A stretch of 64,000 nucleotides of DNA, taken from positions 49,803 through 113,802 of the forward strand of contig CAJUEV010000005.1 in the NCBI GenBank assembly GCA_910585785.1, given 5' to 3'. Below are positions 42,036 through 50,533 of this stretch, one piece after another. Position 1 is the first letter of the stretch. Every line of letters begins with the position of its first letter. The translations under genes were made by a program, and so were the position numbers. The notes below the pieces were generated by a model that was given only the letters and a program-made list of their open reading frames with translations, had not been told where the DNA came from and did no database searches. Origin of the DNA: an uncultured Christensenella sp. GTDB taxonomy: Bacteria > Bacillota > Clostridia > Christensenellales > Borkfalkiaceae.

Positions 42036-42679
42036 TGAACGCGGAAGAAGTAGAGCGCAACTTAAATTACGTTTTCAAGGACAAAACGCTTTTAGAGCGC
42101 GCTTTGACTTTGCCGTCCGCGGATATTTCAAACAACAACCAGACGTTTGAGTTTTTCGGCGACGCGATTTTGGAGTTTTTGGTTTCGGAAAAAATTTTTG
42201 ACGAAAACGCAAGCGAAGGCAGTATGACGGAAAGGCGTAAAACCCTTGTTTCGGATAAAGCGCTTGCGCCCGTTTCGCAAAAATTAGGGCTGGATAAAGC
42301 GCTTATCCGCAGCAAGTACGACGACAATAACCGCAAAGCCGTGCCGTCCGTTTACGAGGCGGTTGTGGCGGCGGTGTATCTTGACGGCGGCATAGAGGCG
42401 GCGCGCAAATTCGTCTTTTCCACGCTGGATTTTTCCAAAAAAATAAAGACGGGCAATTATAAGGGAGAGTTGCAAGAGGCGCTTCAAGCCCGCGGCGAAG
42501 CCTGTCCCAAATACGGGTGCGAAAACGTAGGCACTGCGGGGCAGCCCCTTTTTAAAGTGAGCGTAACCGTTTCGGGCAAAACTTTTTACGGCGAAGCGCC
42601 AAATAAACGGCAGGCGGAACAAAACGCGGCTTTCGCCGCGACGGAATATTTGAAAACGCTGAACGCGCAACGCGGCTAA
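42035..42679 (+). CDS. rnc: ribonuclease III
   Basis: Double-strand-specific endonuclease for rRNA and mRNA processing. The 214 residues have a catalytic domain first, with the signature TFEFFGDAILEF (canonical E/D positions kept), and a dsRNA-binding domain at about 145-212. The second catalytic motif, normally ADxFEA, reads PSVYEAVVAAVYLD. The Glu is kept but the usual Asp is Ser. The ATG at 42035 overlaps the plsX stop by one base, with GGAGGAAGG upstream. Confidence 0.93.
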   Translation: MNAEEVERNLNYVFKDKTLLERALTLPSADISNNNQTFEFFGDAILEFLVSEKIFDENASEGSMTERRKTLVSDKALAPVSQKLGLDKALIRSKYDDNNRKAVPSVYEAVVAAVYLDGGIEAARKFVFSTLDFSKKIKTGNYKGELQEALQARGEACPKYGCENVGTAGQPLFKVSVTVSGKTFYGEAPNKRQAEQNAAFAATEYLKTLNAQRG

Positions 42680-42700
42680 GCGCAACATTATCGGAGTTTT

Positions 42701-45700
42701 ATGATTACATTTAAAAGTATGCAACTTGTCGGTTTTAAATCCTTTGCGGATAAAACCACAATAACGCTCGGCGAGGGCGTAACCTGTATAGTCGGTCCCA
42801 ACGGATGCGGCAAATCCAACGTAGCCGACGCTATTCGCTGGGTTCTCGGCGAGCAGTCGGCAAAAATGATGCGCGGCTCGCAGATGATGGACGTCATTTT
42901 CAGCGGAACGGACAAAAGGCGGCAAATGTCCTTTTGCGAAGTTACGCTGACATTCGACAACACAAACCGCGTGTTCGATATTGATTGCGACGAAGTTGAA
43001 ATGACAAGAAGGCTTTATCGCGACGGCGAAAGCGAATATCAGTTAAACCGCCAGCCTTCCCGTATGAAAATTTTGACGGGGCTTTTGCACGGCGCGGGCG
43101 CCGCGAAAGAGGGTTATTCCATTATCGGGCAGGGCAGAATAGACCAGATTATGAACGCCAAGCCCGAAGACAGGCGCTCCATTTTCGAGGAAGCGACGGG
43201 AATAGTCGTCTTTAAGGACAGAAAGGCGGACGCGGAAAGAAAGATGAACGCCGCAAAGGACAACCTGTTTGTTTTCGCCCAGCGTATGCAGGAAGTGGAA
43301 AGGCAACTTACACCGCTTAAAAAAGCGGCGGAAAACGCTTTGAAATACCGTGAAGTTTACGCCGAACAGCGAATGAACGAAACCAATCTGTACATATACC
43401 GTCACGACGGCGCGGAAGGCGAAAAAAATAAAATAAACGATAAAAAAATAAAAATAGACGGGCGCATAGCCGAACTTGAAAGCAGAATGGAAGCGCTTGT
43501 GCAGGAATATAAGGACTGCCGCGGCTCGCTTGACGCCGCCGACGTAACCTTGCAGGACCTTAACGACCGCATCCGCCGTTACGAAGTAGGCATTGCAAAT
43601 AAAAGCGGCGAATCCAAACTTTACACCCAGCGCGCGCAGTCGGCTTTGGACAAGCTTTCCGCCGCGCAGAACGAGTTGTCCTATTCCGCCCAGCGCATAG
43701 ACGAAATAGACAGGGACGTCCGCCGTCTTGAAGCACTTTCGGGCAGAAACAACGAAAGAATAGGCAATATGCGCGGTTCGGCTGAAAGTTACCGCGCCGA
43801 AATTGCCGAAACGTCCAAAAAAATAGCGGACTACGAGTATATGACGGGCGAGCACCGCAAAAAGGTGCTGGACGCCTTCAAGGACTTGTCCGAAATGCGC
43901 CAGAATATGGGCTCGCTTTCCGCACAAAAGGAAATGCTTGGCGAGCGCCTTGCGCAAATCGAGGAGGATATGAACAAAATCCGTGAGCGCAGGGACGTAA
44001 ACAAAACCGCGTACGAGGAGTGCATAGAGCGCGGCAACGCGTTGACGGGAATGCTTGGCAACGAGGACGCCTTGCTTGCGGAAGCGGAAGAAAAGGTAAA
44101 AAACAGTCAGGAAAAAATTCAGTTTTTAATTAAGCAGATTTACGACACGCAGGCGCAGATAGTCAGCCTTGGTGAAAGTCTTTCAGCATACCTTGCCATA
44201 AGAGAGCGCTTTGAAGGCTACACTTATTCGGTAAAAAATCTGATGAGCAGGGCTACGCAGGATTTAGAACTTTCCGGCAAGATGAAAGGACTTATAGCGG
44301 ACGTAATAACCTGCGATAAGCAATACGAAGTTGCTATTGAAACCGCTTTCGGCGGCGCTATGCAAAACGTAATTACCGACACGCGCGAGCAGGCGAAAGA
44401 ACTTATTGAATATTTAAAACGCACCCGCTTGGGACAGGTTACCTTTCTGCCCATAGAGGCGCTTAAACCCCGTTACGAAAACGACCAGATAAAAGTTGCT
44501 TCGCGGGACGCCGGTGCCATCGGGTTTGCCGTAAATTTGGTAAAATTCGATAAAAAGTACGAAAACGTTATACATAACCTGCTTGGCAATACGTTGATTG
44601 TGGACAACATTCACAACGCCACGCAAATTGCAAGGCGGTATCCCCGCGCTTTTAAAATTGTAACTCTCGAAGGCGACGTTATAGCCACAAGCGGCTCGAT
44701 GACGGGCGGAAGCAAGCGCGACTCGGCGGGCAATCTGCTTGCCAACGAAAGGCGCATTAAAGAAATTGAAGAAAGCCTTGAAGCAAAAAAACTGTTTTTG
44801 CACCGCGCGGAAGCAAAGCGTTCGGAATTGGACGCGGCGAAGGCGGAAGCGGACGGCGAACTTGCCGTTTTAACCAAAAAATTGCAGGACGCGCGTCTGG
44901 AACTCGCTTCAATAACCGAAAAACAAACCTCGCTGTTGCAGGCGGTAACGTCGGCGGAAAGCGAGTACGCGGCGTACGGGCAGTCCGTTTCGGCATTGCG
45001 CGAAAGGTTGAAAGGGCTGGACAGCGAGTATACGGGCGTTTCGGCAGGCGCAAGCGAACTTACGTCGCAGTCGGACGCGGTTTCCTCAAAAATGAACGAT
45101 ATGAGCGCCGAGTTTGACAAGCTCACCGCCGAACGCAACGAAAAGACGGAAAAAATGAACTCTCTGTTGGTGGAAATAGCGTCTTTGGAAAGTTCGGTTA
45201 CCGCTAATTCGGAAAATATTGCAAGACTTCAAAAGGAAAAGAGCGCGCTGCTTGAAAAAATCGAAAAAACCAACGTCACAATTCCTTTGATTCAGCGCGA
45301 AATAGACGAGTTGAAGGCACAGGCAGAGCGCACCGCGCTTACCGAGGAAGAACAAGCCGTAGTAAACGATTTGCGCAAAAAAATAACGGAAGTAACTTCT
45401 TCCAAAAATACTTTAAACGAACGCATAAAGCAAATAGACCTTGAAAGGTATAACGGCGCGGAAGAACGCGAACAACTTATTATAAAGACGCATAATCTCG
45501 ATTTGGCGCTTGCCAAAATAGACAGCGATTTGGAGGGCTTGCGTCAGCGTATAGAGGACGAGTACGGATTAGACTACGAAGGATGTCTTGAATATAAGAC
45601 GGATGAATTCGACCCGTCCTTGGCGGCTTCAAACATTTCATCCTGTAAAAGGCGCATAGCGTCAATAGGACTTGTAAACCCGCGCGCCGTTGAAGAATAC

Positions 45701-46300
45701 GACGAAATAAGCGCGCGCTACGAAAAAATGTGCACCGATAAGGAAGATATGGAAAAAGGGCTTGCAGACCTTACTTCCGCTTTGGACGACATTCGCGCCG
45801 AAATGCTTAAAATTTTCAACGAAGGCTTTAACCTTATTAACGAAAACTTCAAGCGTACCTTTAAAGAACTTTTCGGCGGCGGCAGGGCGGAACTGCAACT
45901 TGACTATACCGACTGCGACGACCCGCTCAACGCCGGCGTGGATATAATCGCCTGCCCGCCGGGTAAAAAACTTACCAAAATTTCGCTGTTGTCGGGCGGC
46001 GAACGCGCGTTGACGGCAATAGCCATACTTTTTGCTATTATAGGTATGCGCCCTATGCCCTTCTGCGTATTGGACGAAATCGAAGCGGCGCTGGACGAAG
46101 CAAACGTTGCAAGATACGCAAAATATCTTAAAAAGTTTGCGCAGAATACTCAGTTTATAGTTATTACCCACAGAAAGCCCACTATGGAAAACGCGGATAT
46201 ACTTTTCGGCGTAACTATGGAAGAAAAGGGCGTTTCTAAGGTTGTTTCGGTTAAAATTTCGGAAGTTGCCGAGCGTTTGGGCGGCGATACCATTCAGTAA
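42701..46300 (+). CDS. smc: chromosome segregation ATPase SMC
   Basis: Condensin core that compacts and separates sister chromosomes with ScpA and ScpB. The 1,199 residues match the family. The N-terminal ATPase head has the P-loop VGPNGCGKSNVADAIRW. Long coiled coils run from about 170-500 and 660-1000, separated by a hinge around 520-640 (GLIADVITCDKQYEVAIETA). The C-terminal head has signature LLSGGERALTAIAI and Walker B FCVLDEIEAALDEAN. It lies between rnc and ftsY as in Bacillus. Confidence 0.97.
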   Translation: MITFKSMQLVGFKSFADKTTITLGEGVTCIVGPNGCGKSNVADAIRWVLGEQSAKMMRGSQMMDVIFSGTDKRRQMSFCEVTLTFDNTNRVFDIDCDEVEMTRRLYRDGESEYQLNRQPSRMKILTGLLHGAGAAKEGYSIIGQGRIDQIMNAKPEDRRSIFEEATGIVVFKDRKADAERKMNAAKDNLFVFAQRMQEVERQLTPLKKAAENALKYREVYAEQRMNETNLYIYRHDGAEGEKNKINDKKIKIDGRIAELESRMEALVQEYKDCRGSLDAADVTLQDLNDRIRRYEVGIANKSGESKLYTQRAQSALDKLSAAQNELSYSAQRIDEIDRDVRRLEALSGRNNERIGNMRGSAESYRAEIAETSKKIADYEYMTGEHRKKVLDAFKDLSEMRQNMGSLSAQKEMLGERLAQIEEDMNKIRERRDVNKTAYEECIERGNALTGMLGNEDALLAEAEEKVKNSQEKIQFLIKQIYDTQAQIVSLGESLSAYLAIRERFEGYTYSVKNLMSRATQDLELSGKMKGLIADVITCDKQYEVAIETAFGGAMQNVITDTREQAKELIEYLKRTRLGQVTFLPIEALKPRYENDQIKVASRDAGAIGFAVNLVKFDKKYENVIHNLLGNTLIVDNIHNATQIARRYPRAFKIVTLEGDVIATSGSMTGGSKRDSAGNLLANERRIKEIEESLEAKKLFLHRAEAKRSELDAAKAEADGELAVLTKKLQDARLELASITEKQTSLLQAVTSAESEYAAYGQSVSALRERLKGLDSEYTGVSAGASELTSQSDAVSSKMNDMSAEFDKLTAERNEKTEKMNSLLVEIASLESSVTANSENIARLQKEKSALLEKIEKTNVTIPLIQREIDELKAQAERTALTEEEQAVVNDLRKKITEVTSSKNTLNERIKQIDLERYNGAEEREQLIIKTHNLDLALAKIDSDLEGLRQRIEDEYGLDYEGCLEYKTDEFDPSLAASNISSCKRRIASIGLVNPRAVEEYDEISARYEKMCTDKEDMEKGLADLTSALDDIRAEMLKIFNEGFNLINENFKRTFKELFGGGRAELQLDYTDCDDPLNAGVDIIACPPGKKLTKISLLSGGERALTAIAILFAIIGMRPMPFCVLDEIEAALDEANVARYAKYLKKFAQNTQFIVITHRKPTMENADILFGVTMEEKGVSKVVSVKISEVAERLGGDTIQ

Positions 46301-46374
46301 ATTATTTGTTAAAAAGCCTTTTTATCCGTTTTTTGCGGTTGAAAAGGCTTATAACCGTTTTATAAGGAGTTATA

Positions 46375-47271
46375 GTGGGCATTTTTTCTAAATTAAAAGA
46401 CGCTTTAAAAAAGACTAAGGACAATCTTTCTTCGGCGCTTTCAAACTTGTTTTCAAAAAACAAAATCGGCAACGAATTTTACGACGAACTTGAAGAAATT
46501 TTGATAGGCGCGGACATAACCGTGACCACGGCGGAAGACGTTGTGGACGAAATCCGCGCGGAAGCCAAGCACGAAAAACTGCGCGACAAGCAGTTTGTAA
46601 CGGATTTGCTGAAAGACGTGCTTGAAGAGAAGTTGACGGAAGCGGAAATACCGCAAATGGAATATCCCGCCGTAATTATGCTTGTGGGCGTAAACGGCGT
46701 CGGCAAAACGACAACCGTCGGCAAACTTGCAAATTATTTTTTGCGGCAGGGCAAAACCGTAACCGTGGCGGCGGCGGACACCTTCCGCGCTGCGGCGGCA
46801 GACCAGCTTACCGTCTGGGCGGACCGTGCAAAAGTACGTATAGTAAAGCACGAGGAAGGCAGCGACCCTTCCGCCGTGGTTTTTGACGCGCTTTCATCGG
46901 CGAAAGCCAAGGGTACGGACGTGGTTATCATTGACACCGCGGGTAGACTTCACGTAAAAGCGCACTTGATGGAAGAACTCAAAAAAATGTCGCGCGTGGT
47001 TGAAAGAGAGTGCCCCGACTGCAATTTTTATAAGTTTCTTGTGTTGGACGCAACCACTGGCAACAACGCCGTTTCGCAGGCGCGCATATTTGACGATGCT
47101 GTCGAGCTTGACGGCATAGTGCTTACCAAATTGGACAGTTCGGCAAAGGGCGGATTTGTTGTTTCGCTTTGCGGCGAACTGCAAATACCGGTGGTGTTTA
47201 CGGGCGTAGGCGAAAAAATGGAAGATTTAGAACTTTTCGACGCGGAAGAGTTTATTGACGGAATACTTTAA
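46375..47271 (+). CDS. ftsY: signal recognition particle receptor FtsY
   Basis: SRP-receptor GTPase that docks ribosome-SRP complexes at the membrane. 298 residues, with a short N-terminal A region and then the N domain. The G domain has GVNGVGKTTTVGKLA (G1), DTFRAAAADQL (G2), IDTAGRLH (G3), LTKLDSSAKGG (G4) and TGVGE (G5). The start is GTG at 46375 behind AAGGAG. It closes the plsX-rnc-smc-ftsY cluster. ylxM and ffh are not present in the window. Confidence 0.97.
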   Translation: MGIFSKLKDALKKTKDNLSSALSNLFSKNKIGNEFYDELEEILIGADITVTTAEDVVDEIRAEAKHEKLRDKQFVTDLLKDVLEEKLTEAEIPQMEYPAVIMLVGVNGVGKTTTVGKLANYFLRQGKTVTVAAADTFRAAAADQLTVWADRAKVRIVKHEEGSDPSAVVFDALSSAKAKGTDVVIIDTAGRLHVKAHLMEELKKMSRVVERECPDCNFYKFLVLDATTGNNAVSQARIFDDAVELDGIVLTKLDSSAKGGFVVSLCGELQIPVVFTGVGEKMEDLELFDAEEFIDGIL

Positions 47272-47373
47272 AATATAATATTTTACGGCAAAAAATCATA
47301 CGGCGGCTTGTTGACTTCCGAGCGGAGGTAAAGCCGGCTGCAACAAATTCGCGGGGCGGGGGGTATACTAAGT

Positions 47374-47877
47374 TTGAATAAGCAAAAACGCAAACTCATT
47401 TTAGTGCTTTCCGCAATAGTTTTTGCCGTTTCTATGTTTACGGCGTTTTTCGGTTTTACCGGAACGAAATATTGTTTAAGCGTTAAAAATCTAATTGAAA
47501 ACGGCGAAAAAGTTGAAGGCGTTTATACAAATTACCGCGTGGAAACACCGCTTAATTCGCCGTATAACAATGAATTGTATATTCTTGAAATAGAGTATAA
47601 ATCTCCCGAAAAAACTTTTAAATATACCAGGCAGTATACGCGCAAAGTAGGCGATTACGACTTTTTGGTTTGGTGCAAAAATCAGATAGGTAAAACGCAG
47701 ACTATGCTTTGCGACGGAAAAATGTTTCTTTCCGAAAACACGGTTAAGGACGTTTTTAAATCGTCGGTAATCCGGGTTGCCGTTGCCGGCGGAATCGGAT
47801 TTGCGGTTGCGCTTGCCTCGGCAATATTGTGGGGAGTAACGTATTCAAAAAGGGAACAGGCGGAAAACCCTATATAA
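47374..47877 (+). CDS. hypothetical two-transmembrane protein (DUF3592-like)
   Basis: 167 residues: a transmembrane helix at 8-28, an extracytoplasmic beta-rich region of about 90 residues (YILEIEYKSPEKTFKYTRQYT, then GDYDFLVWC) and a second helix at about 135-157. The helix-beta-helix layout recalls DUF3592 proteins. The start is TTG at 47374 behind a G-rich run. A frameshifted paralogue follows at 47905. Function unknown. Confidence 0.7.
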   Translation: MNKQKRKLILVLSAIVFAVSMFTAFFGFTGTKYCLSVKNLIENGEKVEGVYTNYRVETPLNSPYNNELYILEIEYKSPEKTFKYTRQYTRKVGDYDFLVWCKNQIGKTQTMLCDGKMFLSENTVKDVFKSSVIRVAVAGGIGFAVALASAILWGVTYSKREQAENPI

Positions 47878-47904
47878 ATGACAAGGGACAAGCGGTAGCG
47901 GACG

Positions 47905-48392
47905 ATGGCGAAAGAAAAAGTTAAACGCAAAATTTATTTGGTTTACGCCCTGCTGTTTATTGCTTTCAGTTTGGCGGTGTTTTTCGGCATATTTTTCATA
48001 TGCGATTATAAAGCGAAGTACGAGTTTAAAAATACGGCGCGCAGGTGGCGGGGACTGTCAAGGACTATTACTTTCGCAACGGCATATGCGAATATGTGCT
48101 TGTATACGAATATAAGACGGCTGAAAACGCATATCACTGCATAAAAATTTTTGAAAATAATTTGCCGAAAGAAGAAAGGAAGGCGTGGTGCGACGGGCAA
48201 ATAGGCAAAAGCGTTGACTTGGCGTTTTATAAAGATAAATGTATGCTATACGAGGACTTGCGCGAAAAAGATTATATAAAAGCCTTTTACTTCGCGTGCG
48301 TTGCGGCTGCCGTCGGCACGGCGGGCGGGGTTGCTTTCGCTTCGTTGACTATTGCAAGTATTATGGGCGTTAAAAAACTCGGTAAGGGATAA
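47905..48392 (+). pseudogene. frameshifted paralogue of the two-TM protein
   Basis: An ATG at 47905 opens MAKEKVKRKIYLVYALLFIA and reads through a membrane helix to about 48045. The homologous sequence then continues one frame over (AGTVKDYYFRNGICEYVLVY to GVKKLGKG, 48392). The joined product would be about 160 residues with the same helix-beta-helix layout as the gene at 47374, including a matching CDGQIGKS/CKNQIGKT segment. One base seems lost near 48045. Either the gene is broken or the assembly has an indel. Confidence 0.7.
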
Positions 48393-48415
48393 AATTTTTA
48401 TTTAAAATAAAAAAA

Positions 48416-48451
48416 CGGCGCGGAAGTTTATTAAACTTCCGCGCCGCCTTT
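48416..48451. terminator. intrinsic terminator
   Basis: A 15-bp perfect stem (CGGCGCGGAAGTTTA 48416-48430 with 48432-48446) followed by CCTTTTG. AT-rich flanks on both sides allow bidirectional use. Confidence 0.8.
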
Positions 48452-48530
48452 TGCGTTTAAGGTAATTTAAGTTTACGTCGGCAAGCGGATAAATTCCGCC
48501 GCCGCAACCCGCGTTCAACGCTTGGATTTT

Positions 48531-48650
48531 TTATAAATCGTCCACGTCCTGAACGGGCTTTCCGCCGTCAACAGGCGTACCCGTATAACTTCCGTTGGGG
48601 TCAAAACTGTCTTTAAAATTATTTGCAGTTTTTCGAACTTTTCTTGTCAC
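48531..48650 (-). CDS. tiny protein with conserved-looking DPNGSYTG...PVQDVDDL tail
   Basis: A GTG at 48650 opens 39 codons. The C-terminal half reads DSFDPNGSYTGTP and ends PVQDVDDL, a tail I recall from other short Clostridia proteins of unknown function. The frame overlaps the end of the Cys-rich small gene by 32 nt, with AAGG just before the GTG. It may be a separate coupled gene, or the two small frames may once have been one. Acidic and probably disordered. Confidence 0.5.
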   Translation of the reverse strand: MTRKVRKTANNFKDSFDPNGSYTGTPVDGGKPVQDVDDL

Positions 48651-48741
48651 AGCCCTTACCGCCGCAATTCTTTACGTTTTTGCTTTCGTTGCTGCCGCAA
48701 TTCTTGGTGTTGTTAGTTTTGTTTTCGTTGGTCTTTCTCAT
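48619..48741 (-). CDS. 40-residue Asn/Lys/Cys-rich protein coupled to rubrerythrin
   Basis: Its ATG (48741) overlaps the rubrerythrin stop as ATGA, and AAGGAG lies 7 nt upstream inside the rubrerythrin gene. The 40 residues are almost only Asn, Lys, Ser, Gly and four Cys (KNCGSNESK ... KNCGGKGCDKK ... KNCK). The cysteines could bind a metal or form disulfides. Co-translation with a peroxide-detoxifying di-iron protein suggests a redox or metal role, which is inference. Confidence 0.6.
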   Translation of the reverse strand: MRKTNENKTNNTKNCGSNESKNVKNCGGKGCDKKSSKNCK

Positions 48742-49334
48742 AATTTCTCCTTTTCAAACGGAACGTGCAATAAAACTTCCCCTTGGCTTGACTGGCAAAG
48801 CGGGCATTTGTCCCACGCTTTTGTCGACGTGTGCATATATCCGCATTCTCCGCAAATATAAAGTATGGGAGTTTCGTTGCTGTATAAAACGCCCTTAGAG
48901 AACGCCTCGTGAAGATATCTGAAAATCATTTCGTGATGTTCTTCAACTTTGGCAACGAGTTTGAAAAGGCCGGCAATATCTTTAAAACCTTCTTCTTCTG
49001 CGTCCTTTGCAAACGCGGGGTAAATTTTAGAATGTTCTTCGTGTTCGTCGTCCGCGGCAAATTTAAGACTTTGCGCAATGTCGCCGCCGTGATAGGGGTA
49101 ACCTGCGTCAATGTCGATGTTGTCAAGAAACTGTCCGCGCTTTTGAAGTTCTTCCATAAATCTTCTCGCATGCACCGTTTCGTTTTTTGCAAGAGTTTTT
49201 ACGGTTTCCGCAAGGGCAATATATCCCTGCTGAGTAGCGGCGCGCGCAATAAGTTGATAGCGCATACCCGCCTGACTTTCGCCCGCAAAACTTCTTGCAA
49301 GATTTTTGTAAGTTTTGGTTTCGTCAAATTGCAT
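48738..49334 (-). CDS. rbr: rubrerythrin
   Basis: Di-iron peroxidase that reduces hydrogen peroxide with electrons from NADH via rubredoxin, part of oxygen tolerance in anaerobes. 198 residues from the ATG at 49334, preceded by GGAGG; a longer frame upstream has no ribosome binding site. The ferritin-like four-helix domain carries the ligand motifs ARSFAGESQAGMRY, KNETVHARRF, DEHEEHSKI and KVEEHHEMIFR. The rubredoxin-like tail has YICGECGY and CPLCQSS. Two tiny genes follow on the same strand. Confidence 0.95.
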   Translation of the reverse strand: MQFDETKTYKNLARSFAGESQAGMRYQLIARAATQQGYIALAETVKTLAKNETVHARRFMEELQKRGQFLDNIDIDAGYPYHGGDIAQSLKFAADDEHEEHSKIYPAFAKDAEEEGFKDIAGLFKLVAKVEEHHEMIFRYLHEAFSKGVLYSNETPILYICGECGYMHTSTKAWDKCPLCQSSQGEVLLHVPFEKEKL

Positions 49335-49445
49335 AACTTTCCTCCGTCTAAAAGTTATTGTGGCGGGTTTATGCCAAATTATGCGTTTTCGGCGTTTTCC
49401 ATATTTTTGCAATAGTTGAAATTTCAAATTCTCATATTTTCATTA

Positions 49446-49483
49446 TTAATAAATAAAAGCGCGATTAATAAATAAAAGCGCGC
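49446..49483. repeat. 19-bp tandem duplication of a terminator tail
   Basis: TTAATAAATAAAAGCGCG occurs at 49446-49463 and again at 49465-49482, a 19-bp period. On the minus strand each copy is a GCGC-plus-T-rich tail, so the duplication repeats the T tract of the araC-type gene's terminator. Confidence 0.75.
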
Positions 49484-49504
49484 CGCTTTCAGCGTTGCGG
49501 CGCG
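49479..49504 (-). terminator. terminator of the AraC-type regulator
   Basis: CGCGCCGC (49479-49486) pairs with GCGGCGCG (49497-49504). On the minus strand it is followed by CTTTTATTTATTAAT. The stem includes the stop codon region of the regulator. Confidence 0.7.
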
Positions 49505-50376
49505 TAAGATGAGCATTCTAAAATTTCGCACTCGGTGAATGTAGGGTTGCCGTGCGCGCCCGTATGGGGGAAGTACGAAACGTCGTTTACATAGTCGCGC
49601 GGCAGATTTTTGGGCGAAAACCCCGTCACTTCCTTAAAAACTCGGTTAAAATTTCTTATAGTGGAAAATCCGCAGGCAGAGGCAATGTCCGTAATCTGCG
49701 CGCCGTTTGATAAACTTAAAAGATTTACCGCCTTTGTCACCCTTATGCGGTTGAGGTATTGCGAAAAAGTTACCCCTGCGACGTTATGGAAAAATCGTGA
49801 AAAATACGCTTCGTTCATTCCCATAAAATCCGCGGCGCCTTCAAAAGTGAAAAACTCGGTGTTTTCGGTCATCTTGTCAAGTAAACTTTTAAATTTTTCG
49901 GTAGCGCGTTTTTGCTTGGGGCGCGAAAGGGTTTCTTCCCCCCTAAAAATTTCCAGCATAACACGCGCGGTTTCCAAAGCGGACTCCGCCTCGTAAAATT
50001 CGCGTTTTTGCAGCAAAATATCTTTAAGGCGAGTATAAAGCCCGTTTATATCATATTTGTGCGCAAGCAGGGGCGAAGCCAAAATTTTTCCGCCCGAAAA
50101 GTGCTTTATTACGTCGTTAGTAAAAAATATTGTGGCAAGTATGCAATCTTTTTTCTCTGCGCGGATATAGTGCAGCTGTTCGCTGTCAATAAAAAACGCC
50201 TGTCCGCAACGCAGTTCGTACGTCTGTTTGTCGCACATAATAACAAAGTTTCCGCGTTCGCTGTAAACCAATTCACAATCGTAGTGCCAGTGCGCCGAAT
50301 TTTGCGAATTTCCGTATTTGCCCACCCAGACTTTTTCGTTTTTGCCGTAATAGCGTATTTCGTGTTTAATTTGCAT
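49489..50376 (-). CDS. AraC-family transcriptional regulator
   Basis: 295 residues. An N-terminal cupin ligand-binding domain (HWHYDCELVYSERG, GQAFFIDSEQLHYI) is followed by the C-terminal double helix-turn-helix from about residue 195 (AADFMGMNEAYFSRFFHNVAG; ITDIASACGFSTIRNFNRVF). It is divergent from the galactose operon starting at 50534, so it is the likely sugar-responsive activator of galT-galK-galE. I set the start at ATG 50376 rather than an upstream TTG. Its promoter lies so close that the leader would be at most three bases. Confidence 0.9.
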   Translation of the reverse strand: MQIKHEIRYYGKNEKVWVGKYGNSQNSAHWHYDCELVYSERGNFVIMCDKQTYELRCGQAFFIDSEQLHYIRAEKKDCILATIFFTNDVIKHFSGGKILASPLLAHKYDINGLYTRLKDILLQKREFYEAESALETARVMLEIFRGEETLSRPKQKRATEKFKSLLDKMTENTEFFTFEGAADFMGMNEAYFSRFFHNVAGVTFSQYLNRIRVTKAVNLLSLSNGAQITDIASACGFSTIRNFNRVFKEVTGFSPKNLPRDYVNDVSYFPHTGAHGNPTFTECEILECSSYAPQR

Positions 50377-50385
50377 ACCGTTTAT

Positions 50386-50415
50386 ATTGTAACTTAAAAG
50401 CCGCGCAGCTGTCAA
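50386..50415 (-). promoter_or_regulatory. promoter of the AraC-type regulator
   Basis: On the minus strand TTGACA (50415-50410), an 18-bp spacer and TACAAT (50391-50386) stand 9 nt before the ATG at 50376. There is no Shine-Dalgarno. Confidence 0.65.
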
Positions 50416-50533
50416 TATCTGCGGCAAGGTAAAAATTGCAAAAAAGTAAAAAAATGTCCATAAACGGTAAAACGATTGCTTGTAACGCGGCGGGTTATGA
50501 TTTATTATTTAGTTAAGTAAAAACGGAGGCGTT

